Positions 27,643-36,795 are shown, numbered from the stretch's first letter. The stretch: 64,000 bases of DNA from Bacillus cereus G9842 (GCF_000021305.1 NC_011772.1:2766001-2830000), one strand, 5' to 3'. The notes: a model not told the origin generated them from the sequence alone. Numbers and translations are program-made.

Positions 27643-28719
27643 GAGCAGTTAGCTAGTTTGACTGCTCTTTTGTTGAATAAATTTCTAACAAATGTTAACA
27701 ATATAGATACACCAAGGTTGAATACGAATAACCATTGTGTTCTTCTTATTCACCAGGGCAGTTAGCTTTTGCTAGCTGCTTTTTTGTTCTTATTTTTCTA
27801 TTTGTTACATACATTTTTAACGTATTCATTTTGTTCACTGAGTTACCTCCTATCTGTAGGGCAACCTAAGTGGTTGCTCTTTATAATTTTCTCTGAATAA
27901 ATCTTCAAATTATGTCCATACTATAAATACACTTGAGTTCTGAACTTCCTTCTTAATGCTTTTCTGGAGAGCGGTTAGCTTTTGCTAGCTGCTCTTTTTA
28001 CGTTTTAAGTGAATAAAATTCTAAACATTGTCTAACACTGTAGACAAGACTTTAAAAAGTCGATTTCTCCCACTCTAGCTTTCTTGGTCGAGAGCCGAGC
28101 GGTTAGCAAAAGCTAACTGCTCTTTTTTTAATTGAAGGTTTTCTATAACATAATTTATCTGTTTTATGATTAAACTTTCATGATACTATCTATACTAAAC
28201 TTGGGCTTTATAGCTCAAATAATCTTTCATTCACTTGGCGGACAGTTTATTTAATAAATTGTCTGCCTAAGCCATTTAATAATTCTGCTTTATATTAAAA
28301 TGAAAGTTTTATTAAGATTATTATTTCCACATAATACTTTTAATTCTGCTAATACTATAGCTGTAACTTAAAGTTACATATCATTTACTTGTAGGGCCTA
28401 GTTTCTTTTGTACAACAGGTAGTTAGCTCATTAAGCTAGCTGCTTTGTTGTGCAAAATAGCATTTTTGTTTAGTTTCACTCTAAAAGTAAAATTTTCATT
28501 TTTTCATTCAACCAAGTTCATAACATATTCTTTTCCCCCGATAAAATAATGATTAGGTATCAAATTCTTCAACAACATGTAAAATTTACGTAAAGATTGC
28601 TATGACTCAACCTGTCCACCCCAGAAACGTTATATAATGAATTTGCAAACACCTGGTTTGCACACAAGTACCTTTCTGTACGACATAACTCTTTTGCTAG
28701 GAGAAATCCTAGCCTTTTT
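27643..28719 (+). repeat. Array of plus-strand hairpin units; possible tandem small RNAs
   Basis: About 1.1 kb without a gene holds eight hairpins: 27643-27671, 27757-27785, 27858-27884, 27969-27999, 28097-28129, 28237-28268, 28411-28453 and 28696-28719. Most are followed by T runs on the plus strand. Five share the stem GCAGTTAGC/GCTAGCTGC or a variant. Between them, recurring TGAATAAA and TACTATA boxes look like promoters. No plus-strand gene precedes the array, so the hairpins do not end a known operon. Units would give RNAs of 60-90 bases. Confidence 0.55.
27894..27923 (+). promoter_or_regulatory. Sigma-G-like promoter within the hairpin array
   Basis: TGAATA, 17 bases, CATACTA is a full match to the sigma-G consensus as I know it. 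The transcript would run about 70 bases to the hairpin at 27969-27999. Other units have looser versions. Confidence 0.5.
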
Positions 28720-28725
28720 ATGTCT

Positions 28726-28965
28726 TCAGACTAAAAACTCTTTAGGTGGTATCGGAACCTTCCCTTTAAACCTATATCCCATTCTTTCCATCTTCCCCCG
28801 AACACCTAATGCACTTTTTCCTAATCTCTCTGCAATTACATCGATGCTGTAACCTCGATCATATAAATTCACAATTTGTTTTACTTCTTGTTTTGTATAT
28901 TTTGTATGATTATCTATACGTACAGGTCTAGATTTAATTTTCAACTCCATTAGTCTACGTTTCAC
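28726..28965 (-). CDS. Small helix-turn-helix protein at the prophage edge
   Basis: The 79-residue, very basic protein starts at GTG 28965 behind GGTGGGA. Residues 24-60 form a helix-turn-helix (YTKQEVKQIVNLYDRGYSID, then VIAERLGKSALGVRGKME), like Myb/SANT- or resolvase-type domains of phage proteins. Its ribosome site lies in the sequence that still codes for peptidase residues, so the start may have been made by integration. It could be a control protein for excision; inferred from position only. Confidence 0.65.
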   Translation of the reverse strand: MKRRLMELKIKSRPVRIDNHTKYTKQEVKQIVNLYDRGYSIDVIAERLGKSALGVRGKMERMGYRFKGKVPIPPKEFLV

Positions 28966-28990
28966 AGATGTCCCACCGTGTCCACCTTAA
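28966..28990. other. Prophage right junction (attachment site) inside the peptidase gene
   Basis: Just beyond the TAA that ends the truncated peptidase, the same frame reads Gly-Gly-His-Gly-Gly-Thr-Ser, as expected for the intact peptidase, and then turns into phage sequence. The crossover therefore lies in or near these 25 bases. The core cannot be fixed without the left end. Confidence 0.65.
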
Positions 28991-30024
28991 TATAGCCACA
29001 TTTTACGAGGTACATCATTTTCTCCAAGAGCATCCCACCATTGTGCGAACTGTTTCGTTTTAACATTCCAATCGTTTAAACCATGAACAACAAATACACT
29101 CGCTTTTACATTTTTAGCATCTTTTACATAATTTCTTTTATCCCAAAAATCGTTATAATTACCCGTTTTCCGATCTTGTCCAGCAGTAAGTTCTGTCATT
29201 ATCGGACCACAAACTTCTGGATTCTTTCTTGTCAGTACTGCTTCTGCCATATTATCTGTATCTTCTCCTTGATATCCGCCTGGAGCAATGACTGCACCAT
29301 TTGCACGATAATAATCATACCAACTACTAATTGCTGCGATTGGAATAATTGTTTTTAAACCTTCAACTCCAGTAGTCGCAACAGCATTTGGTAATGTACC
29401 ATTATAAGAAACTCCAGTCATACCTACATTTCCTGTAGACCAATTTGCCTGAACTTCCTCACCCTGTTCTGTAAATGCTTTCGCGCGACCGTTTACCCAA
29501 TCAATAACAGACTTTGTACCGAGTATTTCTTGTTCATCTCCAGTTGTAGGGCATCCATCTGATTTTCCAGTACCGATACTTTCGCCTAGAATAACTGCAT
29601 AACCTCTTGGCACGTAATAGTTCCCATACGAACCAAGATTAACTGCTCCATACGGTTTTCCTTCATACGCATACAATTCTTCATCTACATTATATACAGG
29701 AACATCTTTTAATCCAGATCGATATGGACTCATTTCATAAATAACAGGAACCTTCACATTCGGATCTGTCTTTGGGCGCATAACTTTTATCGATACTCTG
29801 TCTTTCTTACCGTCGCGATCACTATCAACTTCTGTCTCTACATATAAATTTTCGATAATAGCTTCATCGAGAGAATAAATCGGCTTTGTCATCCCATTTT
29901 CTAATTCAATTTTCGTATTTTTAGTCTCTTCCTTCTTCTCTGCATGCACATCCATAGTAAAGCTAGGTATAATTGTTGCAGATAGCATTGCTGACAGTGT
30001 AATTGCCATTTTCTTTTTACTCAA
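28987..30024 (-). pseudogene. Xaa-Pro dipeptidyl-peptidase (S15), truncated by prophage insertion
   Basis: The 345-codon fragment starts at TTG behind GGAGGG and has a signal peptide (MSKKKMAITLSAMLSATIIP to VHA). The catalytic Ser is in GVSYNG near residue 206. The fragment ends KMWLY-stop, where intact relatives read Trp-Leu-His-Gln followed by Gly-Gly-His-Gly-Gly. The His that completes the triad lies at this point, so the remaining product lacks it. The 3' part should be beyond the left end of the prophage. Family length is about 600 residues. An inactive secreted protein is expected. Confidence 0.85.
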
Positions 30025-30210
30025 AATGTTCCCTCCCCTTATTCGTTCTCTTTTACTATATAAAAAATAACTGAAAATTCAGTTTTATTTTTATATAAAA
30101 GTTGAGAAACTCAAAGATTTCTTATTAAGTAAAATTTAATGCAGGTGTGAAAGTATTTTCCCACTCCCCCCTTCTTTATAAAGTGAAACTGTAATCAGCA
30201 CTCACCAATC

Positions 30211-30306
30211 GGGCGTTTACGAGCAGCAGGGCCCCCGTCTAACTTCTTTGCTTCCACTGAATTTTGAAGTGGGGGTCTTACTGCCCGGCAAATAGCGGGA
30301 TAAATA
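30211..30306. repeat. Dispersed repeat, copy 1 (inverted relative to 53.7 kb)
   Basis: About 95 bases, with blocks CTAACTTCTTTGCTTC and CTGCCCGGCAAATAGC, match the reverse complement of 53700-53795 in most positions. It has no coding frame and forms a partial hairpin. It resembles B. cereus group intergenic repeats (bcr type); the subfamily is uncertain. Confidence 0.8.
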
Positions 30307-30310
30307 GAGG

Positions 30311-30343
30311 AAAAGACAACCGATATTTCTATCGATTGTCTTA
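30311..30343 (-). terminator. Terminator of prsA
   Basis: Stem AAAAGACAACCGAT/ATCGATTGTCTT lies directly behind the prsA stop. It resembles the hairpin repeated at 20.25 and 21.07 kb. Confidence 0.75.
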
Positions 30344-30354
30344 CATTCCATTTA

Positions 30355-31197
30355 TTATTTTTCTAACTCTTTAAAGGTATCTTTCAAGTCTTTATCAGAT
30401 ACCTTTATATCTGCATTTTTAAGCAGATCTCTAGTAACTTGTTGATGGAATTGAGGATCTTGTATACGTTGCTGTTCTAATTCTTTACGAATATTCTCTT
30501 TCTCTTCCTCATACGATTTAAGCTCTTTTTTATCCGTTAACTTAATAATATGATATCCGAAGGAAGATTTAACAGGTTCACTCAATTGACCAACTTCTAA
30601 CTTATATGCAGCATCCTCAAATTCTTTCACCATCATACCTGGTCCAAATTCAGATAGTTCTCCACCTTTCTCTTTAGAACCTGGATCCTCTGAATATTGT
30701 TTAGCCAATGCCGCGAAATCTTCGCCACTATTTAATTTTTCTTTAATTTCTTTTGCTGTCTTTTCATCTTTCACTAAAATATGGCTAACTTGAAGCTTTG
30801 GCTTATAGTGATCTTTAAAATCTTTTTCCGTTACGGTTGCTTTAATAGCTTTTTCAAAAGCGAAAGTAAGCTTTAATTTCTCTTTCAACTGATCTTCATT
30901 TTTCACACCATTAGATTCCATATATGTATTAAAATTATCGCCCATCTTGTCTTTTAATTCTTTTAGTTGTTTCGTTACCTCTTCATCCGTAACTTTATAT
31001 TTATCATCTAATACTTTCTCTACTACCATTTCAGATAAATTCTGTTTACCGTAGTTTTCTTTTAATTTTTTGTTAAAATCACTTTCTGAAATGCTTCCTG
31101 ATTTTGTAGTTACAATATTATCTGATGAACCACATGCGGATAAAGATAACGTCATCCCCATTAAAATGCTACCTATTACTAATTTCTTTCTTTTCAA
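30355..31197 (-). CDS. prsA: Foldase lipoprotein PrsA
   Basis: TTG 31197 lies eight bases after GAGGT and gives 280 residues. A lipoprotein signal with Leu-Ser-Ala-Cys at residue 19 or so is followed by the N-terminal helical chaperone part. The parvulin-type rotamase domain lies at about 130-225 (LQVSHILVKDEKTAKEIKEK to SSFGYHIIKL). The C-terminus is helical. PrsA is anchored outside the membrane and folds secreted proteins. Several prsA paralogues occur in this group; which copy this is cannot be stated. Confidence 0.93.
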   Translation of the reverse strand: MKRKKLVIGSILMGMTLSLSACGSSDNIVTTKSGSISESDFNKKLKENYGKQNLSEMVVEKVLDDKYKVTDEEVTKQLKELKDKMGDNFNTYMESNGVKNEDQLKEKLKLTFAFEKAIKATVTEKDFKDHYKPKLQVSHILVKDEKTAKEIKEKLNSGEDFAALAKQYSEDPGSKEKGGELSEFGPGMMVKEFEDAAYKLEVGQLSEPVKSSFGYHIIKLTDKKELKSYEEEKENIRKELEQQRIQDPQFHQQVTRDLLKNADIKVSDKDLKDTFKELEK

Positions 31198-31386
31198 ATC
31201 CGAATACCTCACTTCATTAAATTCAAATGTAACTATGTAAATGTAACGTTTCCCTGTGAACTTCACGTGAATTTAATGAAAGTAGAACATTTGCTAATTC
31301 TCCATTTAATACATCAATTTTGAAAATTATGGTGATTCATCCTGTATCGCTAACCTCTAAAGCTGCAAAAAGGACTAATATTTTCA

Positions 31387-32763
31387 TTAATCCTTTTTCA
31401 CATTTATATAAAATTGAATTTCTCCATCTATAGAGGAAACTCCATATTCAAAACCATGTCTTTCTAAAATACTTTTCACTATCGCTAGTCCTAATCCTGT
31501 ACCTGATTTTTCTTTACTACGAGAAAATTCTAGTACGTAAAAAGGCTCCCAAATTTTATCGATATCTTTAATTTTTTCCGTATGAATGCCATTTTTTATT
31601 TGAAAATATATACTTTTATTTCTATCTTCTAAAGTAATTATTATGTTTTGATTTGCTGAATATTTTATTGCATTAGAAATTAAATTTTGAAATACCATTC
31701 TCATTTTATTTAAATCTGCATAAACGATTGTATCGCTCGTATTACAGTTTACTTGCAAGTTAATTTCTTTCGAATCCAGTTCAATCTGATGCTTATCTAA
31801 TATACTCTGGACCAGTGGTTCAATAGGGAATTCTTCTTTTTGTAAAATATCTCTTTCTAGTTTAGAAAATCGTAATAGTTCTTCAATTAAGTTTGATATT
31901 TGATCTGTTTGTTTAATAATTGTATCTACGTAAGTCCCATCATCTAGTCCATCTTTAATCCCCATAGAGTATGCTTTTACTAATGCGATCGGTGTCTTTA
32001 ATTCATGCGTCACATCACCCATAAATCGTTTTAAATGTTCATTACGATCAGTTAAATCTTGATGTGCTTCATGTAGTTTTTCGCTCATGATATTAATACT
32101 ATTGGCCAACTCTCCTATTTCATCATTCGTTTTCACTTTCGTTCTTTTAAACTGCAAATGTGAAATATCCTGAGCTACATCACTTAGCTCTTTCAGTGGC
32201 GTCGTTATTATTTTTGAAAGTATCCACACAAGTAAAATAATAAGAAGCAGCGAGAAACATACGATGTATAAGTAAAATGTATTTAACGTACTTATAATTT
32301 CATTTGAATTCGCAATAGAAGTCCCAATTAAAATTATCGTATCATCTTTCGCAATATATTTAGCAAAAAAACTCGCTTTTACCTTTCCTTGATCGTACAG
32401 TTTATTCGATTGCCCTTCCGTCTTCACTTTCATGACTTCGTCTTTCGTAATCCAAAGCTTATTTAACGTCACTTTCTTTTTCGTAAGTTGCATGCGTAAT
32501 GCTTCGTTCATAGCATCTTCTGACTGATTAATTGGCGTATACGCAATTGTAACGTTGTTTTCACTTTCAATTGTATGAATAACATCCTCTATATTTTCCA
32601 CTGTTGTATTTTGTATTTGTGTTGTAAATTTATTTAAGCTTTCACGTGTTTTATAAATATTATAGTTCGGTAAGAGATTGTTAATGAATAATAACGAAAT
32701 CATAAAGATGAGAATAACAGTTGCAGAAATACTGAAAAATAACTTTTTTCCAAGTTTATTCAC
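31387..32763 (-). CDS. Sensor histidine kinase of a two-component system
   Basis: GTG 32763 follows GGAGGAAC, giving 458 residues; the start overlaps the end of the regulator gene, so the two are coupled. Two membrane helices (about 8-30 and 162-182) flank an extracellular sensor domain of 130 residues. HAMP follows, then the H-box (VTHELKTPIALVKAYS), N-box (NLISNAIKYS) and G-box (KSGTGLGLAIVK). The signal is unknown. It lies between prsA and its regulator, so cell-envelope sensing is possible. Confidence 0.92.
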   Translation of the reverse strand: MNKLGKKLFFSISATVILIFMISLLFINNLLPNYNIYKTRESLNKFTTQIQNTTVENIEDVIHTIESENNVTIAYTPINQSEDAMNEALRMQLTKKKVTLNKLWITKDEVMKVKTEGQSNKLYDQGKVKASFFAKYIAKDDTIILIGTSIANSNEIISTLNTFYLYIVCFSLLLIILLVWILSKIITTPLKELSDVAQDISHLQFKRTKVKTNDEIGELANSINIMSEKLHEAHQDLTDRNEHLKRFMGDVTHELKTPIALVKAYSMGIKDGLDDGTYVDTIIKQTDQISNLIEELLRFSKLERDILQKEEFPIEPLVQSILDKHQIELDSKEINLQVNCNTSDTIVYADLNKMRMVFQNLISNAIKYSANQNIIITLEDRNKSIYFQIKNGIHTEKIKDIDKIWEPFYVLEFSRSKEKSGTGLGLAIVKSILERHGFEYGVSSIDGEIQFYINVKKD

Positions 32764-33403
32764 TTTGTTCCTCCAAACTATAGCCCAGCCCGCGATGCGT
32801 CTTAATAATATTTTCTCCAATTTTTTTACGCAGCCTTCTTACATGTGTATCAACAGTTCTCTCTTCTCCAAAATAGTCAAATCCCCATACAATATCTAGC
32901 AATTTTTTACGAGTTAAAATCGTTCCTTTATGATTTAAAAAGCATTTTATTAATTCGAGCTCTGTTTTTGTAATTTCTAACTCTATATCATTTTTATATA
33001 CTTTATTTTTGGCGAAATTTATCTTTACATCTTGTACTTGAATAATATCATCATGCTGAATAAGCTTTTTCGCTCGTGTAATTAGTACTCCTGGATGAAA
33101 TGGTTTTTTTACGTACTCATCTGCCCCACTTTGAAGCGCTGCTAATTCATCTTCGCTTTCACTTTTCGCCGTAAGCATTAACACTTTTACGCTTGAATTC
33201 TTTTTTATTTCCTGACAGACAGTAATACCACTATGTTTCGGCATCATCCAATCCAAAATTGCTAAATCAATTTTTTCATCATAAAACATTTGAAGTGCTT
33301 CCTCTCCGTCTTTCGCTAATAAAACTTCGAAGCCTTCTTTTTCAAAATAAGCTTTTAAAATTCTTAACATATCTTGTTCGTCATCTGCAATTAAAACTTT
33401 CAT
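32756..33403 (-). CDS. OmpR-family response regulator
   Basis: ATG 33403 follows GGAGGAAA and gives 215 residues. The receiver has the Asp pocket (ADDEQD), the phospho-acceptor in LAILDWMMP near residue 52, and Lys in YVKKPF. The winged helix at 125-213 contains TRKKLLDIVWGFDYFG and RTVDTHVRRLRKKIG. It forms an operon with the kinase. Confidence 0.95.
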   Translation of the reverse strand: MKVLIADDEQDMLRILKAYFEKEGFEVLLAKDGEEALQMFYDEKIDLAILDWMMPKHSGITVCQEIKKNSSVKVLMLTAKSESEDELAALQSGADEYVKKPFHPGVLITRAKKLIQHDDIIQVQDVKINFAKNKVYKNDIELEITKTELELIKCFLNHKGTILTRKKLLDIVWGFDYFGEERTVDTHVRRLRKKIGENIIKTHRGLGYSLEEQSE

Positions 33404-33506
33404 ATTTTTTCCTCCATTGCTTTTAAACAAAAACCAATTGTATCATACAACATCTTTGTTACATGAATGTGACAGAAAAATATTTAAAGCTTTTGAGGGG
33501 ATAGTA

Positions 33507-33941
33507 ATGGTGAGGTGTTGTATTATGATAAAAAAAATCGGGGTCATTTCTCTTCTTTTATTTCTATTATCAACAAATGCGTTCGCAAAAACCAATCAAC
33601 AAATTGAAGTATTTGATTGTCAAAAAGAAATGGTCATTCAAAAACAATCTTTAGATCCAGTAATCCAAAAAGAAGCAGTTCAATACGCTAAAGCAATAAC
33701 CGGTCCATTTAAAAACTTAAATGTCGTTCCAAAAGATGGCTATATGATAAAAATCCCATTATCTAAGCCGGTTTCTATTACTAATCAATGGTTACACACT
33801 ACAATAGACGAAGTACTTATACTGCTCCCACTAAATGAAAAGCCTTATATTATGCTTTATGATGATGAAAATAATCCGCATTTTTATTATGTAAAAGGTA
33901 AACCAGGATTATTATTGAAACAAATGAACGTTAAAACGTAA
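33507..33941 (+). CDS. Secreted protein of unknown function
   Basis: The gene is divergent from the two-component operon. ATG 33507 lies six bases after GAGGGG; ATG 33525 is a second option behind GAGGTG. A signal peptide follows (MIKKIGVISLLLFLLSTNAF-Ala). The mature part of about 115 residues is soluble and mixed alpha/beta with YIMLYDDENN near the end. The place suggests control by the neighbouring regulator. Not recognised. Confidence 0.7.
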   Translation: MVRCCIMIKKIGVISLLLFLLSTNAFAKTNQQIEVFDCQKEMVIQKQSLDPVIQKEAVQYAKAITGPFKNLNVVPKDGYMIKIPLSKPVSITNQWLHTTIDEVLILLPLNEKPYIMLYDDENNPHFYYVKGKPGLLLKQMNVKT

Positions 33942-33954
33942 TTGACTGAAAAGG

Positions 33955-33999
33955 AGTCACCTTATAAGCTAAATTTTAAAAGCTAAGGTGCTCTTTTTT
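33955..33999 (+). terminator. Terminator
   Basis: Stem GAGTCACCTTA.AGCT with AGCTAAGGTGCTC and a T6 run follows the secreted-protein gene. Confidence 0.8.
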
Positions 34000-34096
34000 A
34001 TATAAGGGTCGCAACTTCATATATATCAGCGATTTTTAAGATATATCGATTTACCAACAAAAACCCTGTCCGTAGCTATTCTTTGGATAGCAATCT

Positions 34097-34549
34097 CTAT
34101 AATAGTTTGTAGTGACTCGATCCCTTATATAATCCCCCTTTTACAAATCCATTTGCAGTATAAAACACATCCCCTTGCTTCGTGTCAGCATGTAAAACAA
34201 TCACTTCAAAATACTTTTCCGCATGACATAATAGTTGGTTTAATAATAAGTTCCCTAACCCTATACGCCGATAATCCCTTGAAATATAAAATCTCCTTAA
34301 CCGCCCAATCTTATTGTCTTTTGTGTACGGATCCTCATTTAAACCGCCAACTCCAATTAACATATCACCTTGGAAAACACCATATAAACATTCTCCAGTT
34401 TTATTGAATACATTTATTTTGTTTTTATATTCATTTATTAGTCTTATAAGGAAATTAAAACCTTCTTATTCACTGTCTTGAACGAGATGACTGAATTCAT
34501 ATTCCATTAAATTTTCTATTTGTTGAATATGTATATCTTTCAAGTCCAT
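34097..34549 (-). pseudogene. GNAT acetyltransferase gene with in-frame stop
   Basis: From ATG 34549 the frame codes for a typical 150-residue GNAT enzyme, but codon 28 is TAA (34466-34468), in the stretch Gln-Asp-Ser-Glu-stop-Glu-Gly-Phe. Beyond it the acetyl-CoA motif is intact (SRDYRRIGLGNLLL). A shorter start at 34363 would lack the N-terminal strand and helix. The enzyme is therefore probably inactive. Confidence 0.75.
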
Positions 34550-34570
34550 TCCCCCTAAGTACGAAAATAC

Positions 34571-34610
34571 ATAAAAATGCTCGAGAATCATTTATTCTGT
34601 GCATTTTTAT
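34571..34610. terminator. Bidirectional hairpin terminator
   Basis: ATAAAAATGC pairs with GCATTTTTAT and an inner GAGAAT/ATTCT stem; it follows the nucleosidase gene on the minus strand. Confidence 0.7.
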
Positions 34611-34615
34611 GGTTG

Positions 34616-36016
34616 TTACTTTATGTAATTCATAGCGTGCGTATTCTTCACTTCAGATAATATCCCCTTCAACTCCATTAAATCATCTATTACTATATCA
34701 GCCTGAGCAAGTTCATCTTCTTGCGCAAAATCAAAATTACATCCAATCGCAAGTAAACCGTTGTCTTTCGCTGCATTTATATCAGATAGCCTGTCACCAA
34801 CTACCGCTGCCTCTTTTATATCATATTTGTTCATAATACTTTTAACTAAGTCACCTTTATTTAGCGATTGTATTTGTTCAATACTAAACGTTTCAGTCAC
34901 CCACTTGTCTAAAGCATAATAAGTTACGATTGCTCGTAAATATTCAGTTAAACCATTACTAGCAATGTAAATTGAACAATTATTTTCTTTTATATATGTA
35001 AATATTTCTTTTACATTTGAATATAAAGCGCCTTTTCCGCTTTTTATGTTTTCAATTAGTCTATCTAAAAAATATGCATCTGTTTGTTCTCTTACTTCAA
35101 TAGAATGGTCCGGTAATAAAGCTTCCCAAACTTGCGGTAACGGCACACCCATAATTTCTCTATATTTATTAATTGGTGTTACTGTATCCCATAGTTGTAG
35201 TGATCTTAAGTGATTGAAAGTATCATCTAACGATAATTCTAAAATTTTATCTGTTTGAAATAACGTTCCGTCCATATCAAAAATTAACGCTTGTAACATG
35301 TCATTCTCCCCTTTTGAACTATAAGTATTACTCGATATATTTTTCAGCATCTCAACGATAATTTCTGAACAATAATTTGCGGCAGTTTTCGCGAAATCAT
35401 CATAAGAAACTTGAGCTTCATCATCTGCACTGTCAGAAATACATCTTATAACAAGAAACGGTATATCATTTATGTAGGCGACATGTCCAATTGCTGCTCC
35501 TTCCATTTCTGTACAATGAGGTGCGTATTCGTCTATTAATTTCGCCTTTAACTTTGAATCTTCAACAAAACATTCACCGCTGACGATTCTTCCTTCATGA
35601 ACCCTAGTACGTAAACTACTACTATTACATGCTTTACGTGCTAACTCTACCAATTCCTTACTTGCGATAAATTCTTCCTTGAACGGAAATAAGTTTTTCA
35701 TTTGATTTTTACTTACATCATGATGGGTTACGTTAGTTGAAATAACTAAATCGCCAACTTTTACATCTGGATGTAACCCACCAGCAACGCCTGTATTAAT
35801 GATAGAGTCTACATCAAATTTATGAATTAATGTTTGCGCGCATGCAGCTGCATTTACTTTCCCTACACCAGAACGTGTAATAATTACTTCTATCCCCATG
35901 AATTCTCCAATATAAAAAGGCATTCCCGCTATTGTCTGTTCCTCTTGTATAACTAGTTTTTCTAAAAGTAAATCTATTTCAATTTGCATTGCTCCAATAA
36001 TGCCGATTCTGTTCAT
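34616..36016 (-). CDS. Fused MTA/SAH nucleosidase and HAD phosphatase
   Basis: The 466-residue protein has two domains. Residues 1-232 are a nucleoside phosphorylase-type MTA/SAH nucleosidase, with GIIGAMQIEI, the NTGVAGGLHPDV loop, TEMEGAA and the catalytic Asp in IRCISDSADDE. Residues 238-455 are a HAD hydrolase, with LIFDMDGTLF, the Ser/Thr of SNGL and VVGDRLSDINAA. A linker containing ENDMLQ joins them; that Met was probably the HAD start. It would take MTA or SAH apart and remove phosphate from a related product. ATG follows GGAGACT. Confidence 0.88.
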   Translation of the reverse strand: MNRIGIIGAMQIEIDLLLEKLVIQEEQTIAGMPFYIGEFMGIEVIITRSGVGKVNAAACAQTLIHKFDVDSIINTGVAGGLHPDVKVGDLVISTNVTHHDVSKNQMKNLFPFKEEFIASKELVELARKACNSSSLRTRVHEGRIVSGECFVEDSKLKAKLIDEYAPHCTEMEGAAIGHVAYINDIPFLVIRCISDSADDEAQVSYDDFAKTAANYCSEIIVEMLKNISSNTYSSKGENDMLQALIFDMDGTLFQTDKILELSLDDTFNHLRSLQLWDTVTPINKYREIMGVPLPQVWEALLPDHSIEVREQTDAYFLDRLIENIKSGKGALYSNVKEIFTYIKENNCSIYIASNGLTEYLRAIVTYYALDKWVTETFSIEQIQSLNKGDLVKSIMNKYDIKEAAVVGDRLSDINAAKDNGLLAIGCNFDFAQEDELAQADIVIDDLMELKGILSEVKNTHAMNYIK

Positions 36017-36033
36017 GTATGTAGTCTCCTTTA

Positions 36034-36783
36034 TTAATTAATCCCTTTAATCCTCTCAGACATAACCGACAATAAAAATTTCGGAAGTACAAGTTGTCTC
36101 TTTAACCTTTTCGGCTGTGAGAGTAACCTATACAGCCATTCAGTTCCGGTATCCCTCATCATTTTCGGTGCTCTTTTTACAGTACCAGATATTATATCAA
36201 TCATGCCTCCGATACCAATAGATAGCGGAACGTTTAATGTTTGTATGTTTTCATAGATGAACTCTTCTTGTTTTGGTGAACCTAGTCCTACTAGTAGTAA
36301 ATGCGGCTTGAATTGCTTAATTTTCATTTTTATTTCTTCTATTTCTTCACCATTTACAAATCCATGCTGTCCTTTAAACTGCGCTCCTGGGAACTGCTCA
36401 TTTAATTTTTCTAATGCCTTTTTATTACTTTCTGGAGCGGCTCCAAAAAGAAAGACACGATATTCATTGTCGTTACAATATTTTATTAAATCGTGAGTTA
36501 AATCCGCTCCAGTAACACGTTCTTTCAAAGTTCCTTTTAATATTTTCGAGCCAATTATGACACCAATCCCATCCGCTGTTATTAAATCCGCAGATAGTAA
36601 CATCTTTTTAAACTGCTTTGATTTTTCCGTATTTTCCTTTGCAGACATAACAATTTCAGGATTTGCAGTTACTACAAACCTTGGTTTCTCTTGTTGTTCA
36701 TGTAGCCAACCTTTTAATAAACTTATAGCTTTTGCATATTCTAAAGTTGAAAAAGGTATACCTTTTATAAACTGCTGATCCAC
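36034..36783 (-). CDS. WecG/TagA/CpsF family glycosyltransferase
   Basis: A 249-residue GT26 enzyme with the typical TANPEIVMSA and ADGIGVIIGSKILKG motifs, the GSPKQEEFI motif and GIGGMIDIISG. GTG start behind GGGGAG. These enzymes transfer N-acetylmannosamine or a similar sugar to a lipid-linked precursor for wall polymers. Its neighbours are not polymer genes, so the target is unclear. Confidence 0.9.
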   Translation of the reverse strand: MDQQFIKGIPFSTLEYAKAISLLKGWLHEQQEKPRFVVTANPEIVMSAKENTEKSKQFKKMLLSADLITADGIGVIIGSKILKGTLKERVTGADLTHDLIKYCNDNEYRVFLFGAAPESNKKALEKLNEQFPGAQFKGQHGFVNGEEIEEIKMKIKQFKPHLLLVGLGSPKQEEFIYENIQTLNVPLSIGIGGMIDIISGTVKRAPKMMRDTGTEWLYRLLSQPKRLKRQLVLPKFLLSVMSERIKGIN

Positions 36784-36795
36784 TATACTCTCCCC

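Larger units (their letters stand above)
1..28986 (-). mobile_element. Prophage (siphovirus-type), right part; left end lies outside the window
   Basis: A near-continuous minus-strand run carries terminase, portal, scaffold, capsid, head-tail joining, tail tube, tape measure, Dit and tail-tip genes in the usual order for long non-contractile tails. The right boundary is set by the S15 peptidase gene that loses its 3' part at 28,987. The left end, with lysis genes and presumably the recombinase, is beyond position 1. No integrase, repressor, helicase or DNA polymerase gene is visible next to the right junction, so either those functions lie on the other side or the early region has been deleted. 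That the tail and head genes are open supports a recent, possibly functional, prophage. Confidence 0.93.

Noticed and set aside
27643..28719. CRISPR-like array because of regularly spaced hairpins
   Set aside because: Repeat units are not identical, spacing varies from about 100 to 260 bases, and hairpins carry terminator T runs; no cas genes are present.
28987..30024. Peptidase gene as a short but complete form
   Set aside because: The next codons after the stop still encode the conserved Gly-Gly-His-Gly-Gly motif, and the catalytic His is missing, so truncation is the better reading.
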